Shown: in pieces, positions 43,001 through 51,899 of the stretch | How positions within the stretch are numbered: position 1 is the first letter of the stretch | Layout: the number at the start of each line of letters is the position of its first letter | Assembly: GCF_051465645.1 (NCBI RefSeq) | Contig: NZ_CP195790.1 | Coordinates: 930,001 to 994,000 of the forward strand | DNA length: 64,000 bases | Direction of reading: 5' to 3' | Source of the DNA: Planctomicrobium sp051465645 | Lineage (GTDB): Bacteria > Planctomycetota > Planctomycetia > Planctomycetales > Planctomycetaceae | The notes under the pieces: generated by a model | The model's input: only the letters and a program-made list of their open reading frames with translations | What the model was told of the DNA's origin: nothing | Database searches by the model: none | Made by a program: the position numbers and the translations under genes

Positions 43001-43477
43001 CTGGATCGGGAAACCTGTGAAAAACTGCTGACCATCCCCGCGTCTGATGGCCGGCAGGTTTCGACTGATGAAACTGCACAGAATCTGTTGGACCGGGCTG
43101 TCCAGTCGCAGGCAAATCGGGTGCTGATGGAAGCTCAAAATCGTAACGAGGCCTTCTTCGACGCCGAGTCCGACAAGCTCGACCGTTGGGCAGATGATCT
43201 AAAAGACAATCTGGAACGCGAGCTGAAGGATCTCGAATTCGAGATTCGTGAAGCCAAAAAGGCCAAGCGGCTTACTGGCGATCTGCAGAGTAAAGTGGCA
43301 GCCCAGAAACGGGTCAATGAACTGGAACAGCAGCGGAACCACAAAAAGCGGACACTGTTTGAAGCGCAAGACCAAATCGAACAGCGGAAAGACACGCTGA
43401 TCTCCGATATCGAAGCACGGCTGCAGCAGCAGACCTCCCGTGAAGAGGTCTTTACCGTTCGCTGGAGGCTCTCATGA
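40091..43477 (+). CDS. ASCH domain-SNF2/RapA-type helicase fusion
   Basis: A 1128-residue protein. Residues ~8-105 form an ASCH domain (ALSIRQPWAELILRGEKTVEYR), a fold that can bind modified nucleic acids. The helicase has Walker A ILADEVGLGKTIEAG (~206-220), DEAH in VIIDEAHRLRN (~308) and motif VI QRIGRCHRYGQ (~700). The last ~130 residues are a long coiled coil. The type resembles helicases of DISARM-like and type III-like restriction systems. It starts an operon with an Abi_2 gene and a DNA methyltransferase, so it probably translocates on unmodified foreign DNA. The ASCH fusion could sense base modification; this is inference. Confidence 0.82.
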   Translation: MPVEPEQLRALSIRQPWAELILRGEKTVEYRSQATTVRGKVYIYASLAKLDPGYEQIEGDLPRGLIVGTVEITSCENGNGDFEWILSNPQRLAEPIAPKEQPQPVWFFPFGRPEEEHAEIDETAVVNCDDSMTASSAVRFTPVISAATAPFTPYHSKYFAYELTKRAGAGHADKLAQSISNATVYLNPHQVDAALFAFRSPLSRGAILADEVGLGKTIEAGIIVSQLWAEKKRRILVIVPATLRKQWSGELSDKFFIPSLILESKSFRELLKKMRQPFEQSQQVVICSYQFARAKAADVTSVPWDLVIIDEAHRLRNVYKKDNKVARALRDAVRGRPKILLTATPLQNSLMELFGLVTFVDEHVFGSEEAFRELYAKKSDSLPAGTLANLRARLLPIVQRTLRKQVVEYVKYTKRIPITEDFTPSDDEKKLYKYVSDFLQKDNLHSLPNSQRQLIELVLRKILASSSFAIAATLGTMIDRLRKLGRVAGEAVEEHVAEVVGDDFEPAESIEEEWKDPSADGNSSPPTSADAKASATDPQILVKSIQAEAAELLRYKTLAESIQENAKGNSLITALRLGFAKAEELGSKPKALIFTESRRTQTYLHDLLTKKGYAGKIVLFNGTNSDLDSKRIYQEWLKRHAGQECVSGSPTADMRSALVDEFANNASIMIATESAAEGVNLQFCSLVVNYDLPWNPQRIEQRIGRCHRYGQKHDVVVINFVNRANEADQRVFELLNQKFKLFDGVFGASDEVLGALESGIDIEKRINDIYKRCRTVDEIQQAFDQLQLDLYEQIIATLQETRTKLLENFDEDVHHKLRIMESETEQRLNRYEDWLWALTATELAEHADFDLNSHTFTLREQPQDCSSEQIPLGRYRLRPLLERKSEEVPDTDFHYRPGHPLAEGIIARAKSRALPLCELELNYAQRGAKVTLVEKLLGKSGWLRVEQQTVVSLDTEETLLFAGVTDDGDILDRETCEKLLTIPASDGRQVSTDETAQNLLDRAVQSQANRVLMEAQNRNEAFFDAESDKLDRWADDLKDNLERELKDLEFEIREAKKAKRLTGDLQSKVAAQKRVNELEQQRNHKKRTLFEAQDQIEQRKDTLISDIEARLQQQTSREEVFTVRWRLS

Positions 43478-43675
43478 TCGAGCCACAGCGATTCCGAACA
43501 CCTCTCCGAATGGCAGGTTACGCAGTTCCTGCGGGTTGTGTGCAACTCGCGGGCTTTCTAGGATTTTTGCAGCCAAATAATCGGCACATTCAGCAGAATC
43601 GCTCAAATCAGATCATCAAAAAGTCGATGATAGTCTTGTCACAGGGCGCAACTCGCCCTAAGATAATTGCATCAC

Positions 43676-43735
43676 ACCCGTCGCACCGCTCCTTTCCTCG
43701 GAAAGTGACGTGCATCAAGGACGGGTCTTTTTTTT
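43676..43735 (+). terminator. Terminator-like structure after the helicase gene
   Basis: ACCCGTC (43676-43682) pairs with GACGGGT (43720-43726), with an inner CTTTC/GAAAG hairpin, followed by C and eight T. It could limit expression of the following Abi_2 gene or separate two transcripts. The rest of the 310-base gap shows nothing. Confidence 0.6.
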
Positions 43736-43787
43736 GCGCTCTGCCTGGTTCTCCAGTTGCATTTGAGCTATGGCTGGAGGTTCTGGG

Positions 43788-44699
43788 ATGACCTCCGCTC
43801 CTCGGCCACCATATCCAAAACCCTGGTTATCCTATGCCCATCAGGTTGCGCTGCTAGTTTCCCGAGGGCTGACTGTCGCTGATCCTGCCGCCGCAGCTCA
43901 GTTTCTCTCCCACGTCAACTACTATCGCTTCAGCGGGTATTGCCTGGCATTTGAACAACCCCACCACGAATTTCGGCCAGGCGTTACCTTTGAAGACATT
44001 TCAGCAGCCTACGCTTTCGACGTCGCACTGCGCGATCTTCTGACAGAGGCACTGGAGATCATTGAAGTCGATGTCCGCACGACCTTTGCGTACCATTTCG
44101 GGCAACAACATGGTGCGTTTGGTCACACCAAGCCTGTCAACTTCTTTCAAAAGTTCGATCATGCCGACCTAATCAGGCGCCTGCATGAGGAAGCAGACCG
44201 ATCCAGCGAGCTCTTCATCAAGCATTTCCGACGCTGTTACCTAGAGTACCCGGATCTGCCGATCTGGATGCTGACTGAAGTTGTCTCCTTCGGAACACTC
44301 GTCCGGATGTTCCGTGGAATGCAGCGTCACGATCAACAGGCTGTTGCAACGCGATACGGAATGCAGGCGACCTTTTTCGGCCCGATCCTGCTGCATCTCG
44401 TCTACGTCCGAAATCTTTGTGCCCATCATTCGCGGCTGTGGGATCGCATCTGGTCAGTCAAGGCAACGCTTCCGCGTGGTCCGATGTGGCAACCACCGCT
44501 GCTTCCACAAAATGAGCGGTTATTTTCGACCCTCTGTTTGACGCAGCACTTGCTCAAGCGTTGCCCGCTGATTGGAAGTTTTGGAGCAGAATGGCGAGAC
44601 CGGTTGCATCAACTGCTCCGAAATCCCCCCAACTCCGCTGATGCCCTCAACTGCATGGGAATTCCGCCGAACTGGGAGCAGCATCCGGTCTGGAAGTGA
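43788..44699 (+). CDS. Abi_2 (AbiD/AbiF-type) HEPN family protein
   Basis: A 303-residue Abi_2 protein: PWLSYAHQVALLVSRGL, HVNYYRFSGYCLAFEQ at ~45-60, YAFDVALRDLLTEALEIIEVDVRTTFAYHF and the HEPN motif YVRNLCAHHSRLW at ~206-218 (RN...H). Such proteins act as RNases in abortive infection. The start at 43788 is set by GGAGG 7 bases upstream. The gene is followed after 2 bases by an unknown gene, so it belongs to the operon with the methyltransferase. Confidence 0.9.
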   Translation: MTSAPRPPYPKPWLSYAHQVALLVSRGLTVADPAAAAQFLSHVNYYRFSGYCLAFEQPHHEFRPGVTFEDISAAYAFDVALRDLLTEALEIIEVDVRTTFAYHFGQQHGAFGHTKPVNFFQKFDHADLIRRLHEEADRSSELFIKHFRRCYLEYPDLPIWMLTEVVSFGTLVRMFRGMQRHDQQAVATRYGMQATFFGPILLHLVYVRNLCAHHSRLWDRIWSVKATLPRGPMWQPPLLPQNERLFSTLCLTQHLLKRCPLIGSFGAEWRDRLHQLLRNPPNSADALNCMGIPPNWEQHPVWK

Positions 44700-44701
44700 G
44701 C

Positions 44702-45640
44702 ATGCCGACAACCACCAACGATAACATCGAATCTCTGTCGCTGACGCTGAAGACGCCGGAGTCCGCAGCGGATGCCGCCGCGGTTGCGTCGATGCTGCGT
44801 GCAATTGTCGTGCTTGTCGATGAGACCAAAAGGGAGTTAGGCGCTGAAACTGAAATTGCGATCCGTGTTCGCCCTTTCACCGAAGGCAGCCTCGAAATCC
44901 CGTTTGATCTCATCGTCTACGGAGCTGGCGCACTGCTAGGTTTCAATGCGATGGTTTCTCAAATATTGAAGACGATTCAGCAGGTTGTTGATCTTCGAAA
45001 GTCGCTGAAAGGAACTCCATCGGCTGCAGCATCGACCGAATCTCTGCGGCATGATGCTGCAAGTCCCGCTTTCACTAGAAGCACTGTCGCCAATATCAAT
45101 CAGAATCCTCGAGTTAATTCTGCGCTTCATCAGGCATTTGTCGATTTGGACAATGACAAGGAGATCACGGGCGTCCGCGTTGTCGATGAGACAACTGGCG
45201 AAGAGCTTGTCAGTGTTGACCGTGAAGAGTTCGCATACTTTCGCACTCCTGCTGCAACCTTATCCGAAAATCCTCCTCTCGAACGCACGCGAAAAGTCAC
45301 TACGACTCTGACAATCCATACTCCAGTGCTGCAAGGCCCAAAGAAATGGACGTTTATCTACGAAGGACTTCAAATTTCGGTCTCGATCAAAGATCAAATT
45401 TTCTTGGCTCAAGTCGCAGGTGGGGTTGAGGCGTTCCGGAATGGAGATCGCCTGAGTGTTGACTTGGAGATTGGTGAGAAATTCGTGCCAGCCATCGCCG
45501 AGTACGAGCGAACGAAGAGGTATGCCATTACGAAAGTTCATGAACACATTCCACGGCCATTACCGCCAGTACAAACGATTTTTAAATTTCCTGATGCTCC
45601 AGAGGCGAAGTCTCCAGAAGAACAGGAGGGCACGAAATGA
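44702..45640 (+). CDS. Conserved hypothetical protein of the helicase-methyltransferase operon
   Basis: A 312-residue protein that I cannot assign. Residues ~5-100 pack a helix, a strand (TEIAIRVRPFTEGSLEIPFDLIVYG) and a hydrophobic helix (GAGALLGFNAMVSQILKTIQQVVDLRKSLKG), reminiscent of defence-associated proteins that end in a single amphipathic or membrane-like helix. The second half is beta-rich (TTTLTIHTPVLQG, WTFIYEGLQISVSIKD). It overlaps the zinc ribbon gene by 4 bases. Its position suggests a partner in the same defence unit. Confidence 0.65.
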   Translation: MPTTTNDNIESLSLTLKTPESAADAAAVASMLRAIVVLVDETKRELGAETEIAIRVRPFTEGSLEIPFDLIVYGAGALLGFNAMVSQILKTIQQVVDLRKSLKGTPSAAASTESLRHDAASPAFTRSTVANINQNPRVNSALHQAFVDLDNDKEITGVRVVDETTGEELVSVDREEFAYFRTPAATLSENPPLERTRKVTTTLTIHTPVLQGPKKWTFIYEGLQISVSIKDQIFLAQVAGGVEAFRNGDRLSVDLEIGEKFVPAIAEYERTKRYAITKVHEHIPRPLPPVQTIFKFPDAPEAKSPEEQEGTK

Positions 45641-45897
45641 CAGATCCTTCGTCAGGTCGATTGAAAAAATACTTCGCACTCAAGCCTGCGAAGTGTCCGA
45701 AGTGTGGGCATTGGCCGGTCGCGGAGATTTGGTACGGGTCTTATGATTTCACCTACGATTTGAAGGCAAAACTTGAATCCGGAACGGTGATTCTGGGCGG
45801 GTGTTGTGTGGATCCGGAGGACGATCCGGTTTGGGCCTGTTCCACATGTGATTGGCAGGGCTGGCGAAAAGACAAGGAAGAACGAAAAGCGAAATGA
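45637..45897 (+). CDS. Small zinc-ribbon protein
   Basis: An 86-residue protein with two CxxC pairs, CPKCGHWPVAEIWYG near residue 20 and ACSTCDWQGWRKD near 67, which should bind one zinc. The ATG overlaps the preceding stop (ATGA) and its stop overlaps the methyltransferase start (ATGA). I know no specific function; it may bridge proteins or nucleic acid. Confidence 0.65.
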   Translation: MTDPSSGRLKKYFALKPAKCPKCGHWPVAEIWYGSYDFTYDLKAKLESGTVILGGCCVDPEDDPVWACSTCDWQGWRKDKEERKAK

Positions 45898-46640
45898 GTC
45901 GGAAAACGAAATTAGAACTGACCTGGATCGGGAAAGAGAACCGGCCGAAGTTGGAGCCACGGATTCTGCTGGAAGATTCGGAGAAGTCGTATCACGCTGA
46001 GCAGCGCGTGAGTGAGAACGACCAGTTCGACAACCGCCTGATCTTCGGCGACAACCTGCTGGCTTTGAAGGCTCTGGAAGCCGAGTTCACCGGCAAGGTG
46101 AAGTGCGTCTACATCGATCCCCCATACAACACCGGCTCAGCATTCACCCACTACGACGACGGAGTGGAGCATTCCCTGTGGCTGTCACTTATGCGGGATC
46201 GTCTGGAGCTTTTGCGCAAACTCTTGCGGGATGACGGGAGCATCTGGATCAGCATAGATGACAATGAAGGGCATTACCTCAAAGTCTTAGGGGACGAAGT
46301 TTTTGGGCGTTTTAATTTTGTCGGTAACGTGATTTGGCAAAAGAAATACTCACCTGCGAACGATTCAATTTGGCTCAGTGATAGCCACGATCACATCCTT
46401 GTATTTGCGAAAAACAAAGGCATCTGGAGACCTCAGAAACTTGCGCGTACTCAAAAGGCAGATGCTGCATATAAGAACCCGGACGACGATCCACGCGGTC
46501 CATGGAAGGCAGGTGATTATACCTGTGCAAAAACTTCAGTTGAGCGTCCGAACCTATATTATCCAATAATTCAGCCAGAGACTGGAGAGGAGATTTTTCC
46601 AAGTCGGACTCGAGTTTGTCCGAGCACAATCCGTTATTGA
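45894..46640 (+). pseudogene. Truncated beta-type (type III Mod-like) DNA methyltransferase
   Basis: A 248-residue N-terminal half of a site-specific adenine methyltransferase. LIFGDNLLALKAL and the catalytic IDPPYNTGSAF (Asp75-Pro-Pro-Tyr) are intact, followed by SLWLSLMRDRLELLRKLLRDDGSIWISIDDNE and VIWQKKYSP. After FPSRTRV the family sequence stops and a short unrelated end follows; the usual 250-400 residues with the AdoMet motif I (FxGxG) and recognition region are absent. In beta-class enzymes the AdoMet site lies in the missing part, so the enzyme should be inactive. The break point lies near 46615. Confidence 0.8.
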
Positions 46641-46750
46641 TTTAATGAGTGAATGAACCACCTCGCTACGGCCATGAATCAAGGCTTCACAGTTGTCTGG
46701 AACGACTGTCAACAATTCTACTGATCTGCTGAGCAGAGAAGCGTCACGTC

Positions 46751-47680
46751 ATGAGTGGAAAAACCATTCGAATTTATCTGGTAAACGGCTTGCCGACAGA
46801 CATTCTGACGGCGGAGATCATCAATTGGACAGGTAAGGTCATTGTAACTCCTCGATCACAGTTGGCTGAGCTGGCGAAAAGAGAGGAAGCCCGTCGGACC
46901 GGTGTGTATTGTCTTGTCGGTCCGGACCCAGAAAACGCCTTCAGAGACACAGTCTACTTCGGTGAGGGCGACAATGTTTTGTCTCGGTTGACAGCCCACG
47001 ACAGAGATGAAACCAAGGATTTCTGGACGCGCTGTGCCTTGGTAATTAGCAAAGACCAAAACATCACCAAGTCTCACGGGCGTTATCTGGAAAGTCGGCT
47101 GATCTCGATCGCCAGCCAGGCCGACCGCTCCATAATCCATAATGGCACTGCTCCGCCGCTTCCTCCCTTACCCGAGTCTGACCTCGCAGACATGGAGTAT
47201 TTCCTTGGCCAACTTCAGATGATGCTTCCGGTGCTTGGTTTCAATTTTTTGCAACCCAAGCCGACAGCCACCCTGAGTGGCGACGATGGGGAGACTGATG
47301 AATCACCACTGTTCACGCTGAATGTGGTAGGAGCCCAGGCAAAAGCCCGCGAAATCAATGGGGAATTCATCGTCCTTAAAGGTTCGACCGCCAGGAAAGA
47401 GGGCCTGAAGTCGTGGACCTCGTACAAAGCACTTCGAGATCAGCTCGTCGAAGAAGGAAAACTGGTCGACAGTTCGCAACCGGGATTCTTCGTACTAACG
47501 GACGATATCGCTTTTTCCAGCCCGAGTGCAGGTGGCGCGGTCGTCAATGCCGGGAACATCAATGGCCGAATTGCCTGGAAGACCGAAGCCGGAGAGACCT
47601 ATCAGGAGTGGCACGAACGAAAGCTCGCGAAAGTGATTCCTGACGATTTCAACGACGATGATTCGTTTACAGGATTGTGA
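46751..47680 (+). CDS. GIY-YIG nuclease-like protein with C-terminal DUF4357
   Basis: A 309-residue protein. Residues ~48-135 form a GIY-YIG domain: GVYCLVGPD for the first motif, VYFGEGDNVLSRL for the second, and Glu in HGRYLESRLI. The C-terminus contains DUF4357 (FIVLKGSTARKEG, SPSAGGAVVNAGNINGRIAW, TYQEWHE). Proteins of this layout are frequent next to restriction systems. It follows the truncated methyltransferase by 110 bases and converges on a DUF6876 fragment. Cleavage of DNA is predicted, target unknown. Confidence 0.85.
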   Translation: MSGKTIRIYLVNGLPTDILTAEIINWTGKVIVTPRSQLAELAKREEARRTGVYCLVGPDPENAFRDTVYFGEGDNVLSRLTAHDRDETKDFWTRCALVISKDQNITKSHGRYLESRLISIASQADRSIIHNGTAPPLPPLPESDLADMEYFLGQLQMMLPVLGFNFLQPKPTATLSGDDGETDESPLFTLNVVGAQAKAREINGEFIVLKGSTARKEGLKSWTSYKALRDQLVEEGKLVDSSQPGFFVLTDDIAFSSPSAGGAVVNAGNINGRIAWKTEAGETYQEWHERKLAKVIPDDFNDDDSFTGL

Positions 47681-47682
47681 CG

Positions 47683-48026
47683 TCAATATTCGCTAGGCGA
47701 AAGCAACGTCCAATGCCTGCCATCGTTCTGTGCCCAGACGTCAATTTCATCGAGCGGAAAATCAGTGAATGGGATCTCCTGCTGGATGAACTCCGGTTCG
47801 CCCGTGTCCGGGATGGCCGCAAGAAATGCTGAATGGTCTGGTTTTATGGCCAGCTTCCAGAAGTGCATCAGGCTGATTCGTTTATCCTTTCGGGCGGCTT
47901 TCTGGAATTCGTCGCTGGTGAGATGCAAAGCGATGGCATCAACCAGCCAATAGGCCCCACCGTGCCCTGCCAGATACTGGATTCCTTCGGTGTAGATGAC
48001 AGAACGGTTGAAGCTGTGCCGGAACC
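47683..48026 (-). pseudogene. DUF6876 family protein, 5' end cut by IS copy C
   Basis: About 105 C-terminal residues match DUF6876, a family known mostly from plasmids and phages: VIYTEGIQYLAGHGGAYWLVDAIA, FPLDEIDVWAQ and the ending LLSPSEY. The upstream codons are IS sequence (the IS end is at 48027), so the native start is lost. The function of the family is unknown. Confidence 0.75.
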
Positions 48027-49702
48027 CCTTCGGCCCAAATGATGTGAACTGAGATAAATTCTTTTTCGTGCTGCAGTTGGGACAGAAGTCAGCCCCGGAA
48101 AAGTGCACTGGATGATCAGAATGACGAACTGCTGAACACAAAGACGCTGCGGTCCGACGACTCATTGCGAGAGCTGTCCGCGGTAGTGTGGCCGGAAAGA
48201 TATTGCAGCCTATTGAGTCTCTGTGCGCACCGGCTTTAAGCGGCCTTTCGTTCAAAGCCCTTCACCAGCCCACCGACGAAGGATTTCACTTCGATCTCGT
48301 CGAGGCAGAGCGTCTCGATTTCCTCCGGTTCTTTACTCACCGGCGGCAGGTGTCCACGGCACATGTGACTTCGGTGTTGGTTGTAGTATTCCGTGAACTC
48401 TGCAACGAGATGATCCAGGTGCCTGCGACCAAAGAGGATGAACTTCGCCAGGCACTCGTTTTTGATGGTCCCGATGAATTTTTCACAGCGTCCATTCAAA
48501 TTCGGACTGCGCTTGGGGAGCTTGTTGGTTCTCAGCCCGTGAGACTTCAGCGTTTCAGTAAACTCTCTGCTGAACTTCGTGTCCCGGTCGCGGATCACGA
48601 TGTCTGGCTTATGCTCTCGCCCGTCCGTTTCGTCGATGAACTTCCTGGCCTGTTCACAAACCCAGGCGGATGTCGGGTGCTCCGTTGAAGCGGACGCAAT
48701 CACTTCCCGCGTGGAGATACACAGCCACACGAGCACATACATCTCCCGCAGCCCACGTTTGGTGACCGTCTTCACGCTGAAGAAGTCGCAAGCCCAGAGC
48801 GTCTCCTTGTGGCGCTCCAGGAAATTAGTCCAGGAGTCCGAGGTCCGATTGGGACCGGGCTGGATCCCCTCTTCCTTGAGGATGTTCCTGACCGTCTGCC
48901 TACTGATCTTTTTGATCCCGAGCTTTCTCAACTCTCCTAGGATACGAGTGTACCCGAACCCAGGGACGGCTGCGATTTGCAGGACTAATTCTCGGCTCTC
49001 TCTCTGGACTTCCGCTGTCCTCCCTTGGGGTTCTGCTTCCGCTTCGCAGTCCCCTGCTCTTCTCGCAGCCAGCGATAGAACGTGCTGGGGCTGACAATCG
49101 TGATCAGTTGCTCAATCGCTCTGCCGATGATCCTCACGAACTTGATCAACCGATGCCGCTCCTCAGGCCGTGTATGAATGACACCCGGAATCCGTGTCCG
49201 CAGGATCTTGTTCACTTCTTTCAGGAACTGGATGTACTTGGCCAGTTCCCGGTCGGTGGCCGAGGCAATCAGAGCGAGCAGCGGATGAAAAATCAGGGAC
49301 ATTCGGTTATGGTCGCAAGCGGTAAATAGGAACGGAGTTGCACATTGCTTTTACCGCACCATGACCTGAATACGCGAGTCAAAACGTGGCCTCGAAAGGA
49401 CAGTGGTTTGAGGCCACATTGGAGCGCCGTAAGAGTCCGAAAAACAGGCACGATCCGATGTCTCCAAATCACTGTATTGAGTCGCCAGGAGACACTGTTT
49501 TTCAGGCGATAAACCGTACTAAGATCGCTTAAATTTCTCTACGGAAAATTACGGAGAAACGAGCCAATTACGGAGCATACTCGCGTCAGAATGTGTAGTT
49601 TTGCAACGCTATGCGAAACGTACTCTATCGCGTAAAATCAAGCTGTCCCGAGCCTTGAGACCCCTCGGACTGAAAAGTGCAATCCGTCTACGGAACCGAA
49701 GG
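48027..49702 (-). mobile_element. rve-type insertion sequence, copy C
   Basis: Left end CCTTCGGCCCAAATGATGTG at 48027 and right end CTACGGAACCGAAGG ending at 49702. It cut the DUF6876 gene on its left. The right-end region 49529-49698 is nearly identical to that of copy A. No convincing target duplication. Confidence 0.8.
48236..49302 (-). pseudogene. rve-type transposase, copy C, frameshifted
   Basis: The N-terminal part (49302-48985, MSLIFHPLLALIASATDREL to KGGQRKSRER) and the C-terminal part (48931-48236, from RKLGIKKISRQTV) together match copy B, but the frame is lost around 48985 after GGQRKSRE. The DDE residues in the C-terminal part are intact. It can be mobilised only in trans. Confidence 0.82.
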
Positions 49703-49716
49703 AGTAGGAACGCCTG

Positions 49717-50967
49717 ATGCACTCTTCTGACACCGAACGACCAATTGAGGTCTGTTGCGAGAATATCGACTGCCAGCAACCGGATTCTTTCCGGTTTACG
49801 CCGTCCGAGTTTGAGAGTTTTCTCAATGGCGACGACTTCCATTGCTCCTCGTGCGGTGATGAGATGTCGGCTACTGGCTATCGCATTTACTGCTACATCT
49901 GCGATATGGAAGTTGAGGGCTACTCACTTTCGCAAATACCTCTCTTGCTCCAAGAGCGTTGTGCTAGTTGTGCGGGACGTGAAGAGTGGAATGCCGATTT
50001 TTATTCGATATGCATAGCAGGATCATGGTTCGCTGAGTTCGATATGTACGACTGGTCAATGACTCCCAAGCAAGCCGACGACCTCAAACGAAAAGGACGA
50101 ACTGACTATTGGGAAGGGCTGGTTCACTTCTGTTCGGCAGAAGAGTTCGTTTCGATCTACAAGGAGCGGTGTATTCGGTCGAGTTCGACCGGCTTGTACA
50201 ACAAACGGAATCCAACCGAGTCAAAAGCGGTCTGCCTCACAGAAACCACGGTACAGAACTGGCAGGAGATTAAAGATGTTCATGGAGAATACGGTTTCGT
50301 CTTTCGCAAGAGTGAAGTGATTGGATTGAACGGAGCACCGGTAATCAGCTTGCCTCAATCGGTCATCGACACCATGAAGATGAAGAACGAAACGATTCCA
50401 AAGACGCTATGGCCCTATCTCACTAAGCTCTCGCTTCCAACTGCTCGTTCACAAAAGAAGATCGACTTCCTTCACGAACGGGAATGGCGAGTGCCAAGTG
50501 ACATGCGATTCGACGAGATAACGCCCTATGCTGTCGTCTTCCCGAAAGCCCGACCGGGGATTGCAGGTGAAGAACTCATTCTGCAAGCAGCAAGAGAATT
50601 TCAGGAAATTTCGGAAAGCGACCTAATCACGGTCGAGGACGTAAAGGCAGCACTGAGAGTGATCCCACACATCGATTTGTCCAAGATCGAAGGCGAATCA
50701 GAGACAGTTCACACATGGCTGATGAGAAACGAGGTTCGAACGAGGGAGCAACTCACTGCACTCTCCCAGTCAAAGGCTATTTTTGACTTTCTGGCAAAGG
50801 TCTACACCGAGGAACTTGGCCGACTGACCGACACGCCACTTGATCCAACGGCGGTCGGAACGTGGGCGGCATCGCTGTTCGTTTACGGACTTCGAGATGA
50901 AAATAAGGAGTCAGTAGTTGAACAGATTCGGGCAACTCCCGAATATATTAACCGTCACGAGAGTTGA
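49717..50967 (+). CDS. Zinc-ribbon protein with AbiGi/DUF2971-like region
   Basis: A 416-residue protein. Residues 13-86 contain cysteine pairs (CCENIDCQ, FHCSSCGDE, YCYICDME, RCASCAG) that should form two zinc units. The middle (~135-265) has HFCSAEEFVSIYKERCIRSS, AVCLTET, YGFVFRKSEVIGLNGAPVI and FLHEREWRVP, which resembles AbiGi and DUF2971 proteins of abortive infection, possibly with an ADP-ribosyltransferase-like fold. The C-terminal third is helical and unassigned. It begins 15 bases after IS copy C, so its native promoter may have been replaced. Family assignment is tentative. Confidence 0.6.
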   Translation: MHSSDTERPIEVCCENIDCQQPDSFRFTPSEFESFLNGDDFHCSSCGDEMSATGYRIYCYICDMEVEGYSLSQIPLLLQERCASCAGREEWNADFYSICIAGSWFAEFDMYDWSMTPKQADDLKRKGRTDYWEGLVHFCSAEEFVSIYKERCIRSSSTGLYNKRNPTESKAVCLTETTVQNWQEIKDVHGEYGFVFRKSEVIGLNGAPVISLPQSVIDTMKMKNETIPKTLWPYLTKLSLPTARSQKKIDFLHEREWRVPSDMRFDEITPYAVVFPKARPGIAGEELILQAAREFQEISESDLITVEDVKAALRVIPHIDLSKIEGESETVHTWLMRNEVRTREQLTALSQSKAIFDFLAKVYTEELGRLTDTPLDPTAVGTWAASLFVYGLRDENKESVVEQIRATPEYINRHES

Positions 50968-51078
50968 GGCATTCAGATTTCGTGCATCATTGTACGTGAT
51001 CATTTCTCCTGCCTGCCAACGTAGAAGCGTGGATCGTGCTGGAATGTCAGGTTCGTTTTAACTCCATTGGATAAGGAA

Positions 51079-51867
51079 ATGACAAAAACGAAGTCAGCGG
51101 ATGCACCGAACCGAGACAAAGGCAGCTATCGGCACATGCTCGACCTCGTGTCGGCGTCAACGTTCCGTGATGTAGTGAATAGTCTTCTCGATGGGACGGA
51201 TTCTCATTTGGCAGAGGCAGATTGTCGCCACCCTATTGGTCGCTTAAAAAAGACGGAATGGACGGAGACTATTCTCGAAGATTACATGAAGCGACATCCA
51301 CTACCCGAATCCGAGGGATTGCACCGGAAATGGTGGATTCCATTCAAAGGAAATCGACCGACGTGGGATTTGATTTGCCATCTTGAAGTTGAGGGGAAGC
51401 CGGGCTTGCTTCTTGTCGAAGCGAAGGCTCATCTGGATGAGATGAGTGAAAAGAACTGCAAGTCTCCGGTGGACAAAAAGAACGAACGCTCCATTGCCAA
51501 CGACCTCAGTATTCGTCTGCGGCTCGCAGAGACAAGCCTCGCATTAAGTTCGTTGGGGGCCGGTTTCTTTCACCTGTCCGCCGACCACGACTACCAACTA
51601 TCGAACCGGCTCGCCTATCTCCACAAGCTTGCCTGCGACGGCGTACCGGTCGTTCTGATGTACCTTGGCTGGGAAGGTTCATCGGACTGGACAATCGACC
51701 CATTTCCTGATGGTGCGGCATGGCGGGAAGCGGTGAAAGGGCATTTCGAGCGAATCGGACCTTGGCAATTTGTCGAGACGCAACATCGGCTGGAATCGGG
51801 CGTCCCGTATCAGATGATCGTTCGCAGTCTTAGCCCAAGAATCTTGCCGCTTCCTCCATGCTCCTGA
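51079..51867 (+). CDS. PD-(D/E)XK nuclease-like protein
   Basis: A 262-residue protein. Asp97 in PTWDLICHLEVEG and Glu114/Lys116 in LLLVEAKAHLDE fit the D...ExK core of restriction-endonuclease-like proteins. The sequence WWIPFKGNRPTWDL and the later LGAGFFHLSADHDYQLSNRLAYL look like families annotated only as hypothetical beside defence genes. ATG 51079 is preferred; a TTG 12 bases upstream is possible. No toxin or antitoxin partner is obvious except the preceding zinc-ribbon gene, 110 bases away. Confidence 0.65.
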   Translation: MTKTKSADAPNRDKGSYRHMLDLVSASTFRDVVNSLLDGTDSHLAEADCRHPIGRLKKTEWTETILEDYMKRHPLPESEGLHRKWWIPFKGNRPTWDLICHLEVEGKPGLLLVEAKAHLDEMSEKNCKSPVDKKNERSIANDLSIRLRLAETSLALSSLGAGFFHLSADHDYQLSNRLAYLHKLACDGVPVVLMYLGWEGSSDWTIDPFPDGAAWREAVKGHFERIGPWQFVETQHRLESGVPYQMIVRSLSPRILPLPPCS

Positions 51868-51899
51868 TTGACCGTGGAGTTCGAGAAGACCGGTCTCAG

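Noticed and set aside
47683..48255. A longer DUF6876 protein of 190 residues
   Set aside because: Its first ~75 codons lie in IS copy C; the same CTTCGG...ATGATGTG end occurs at two other sites, so the native gene starts inside the lost part.
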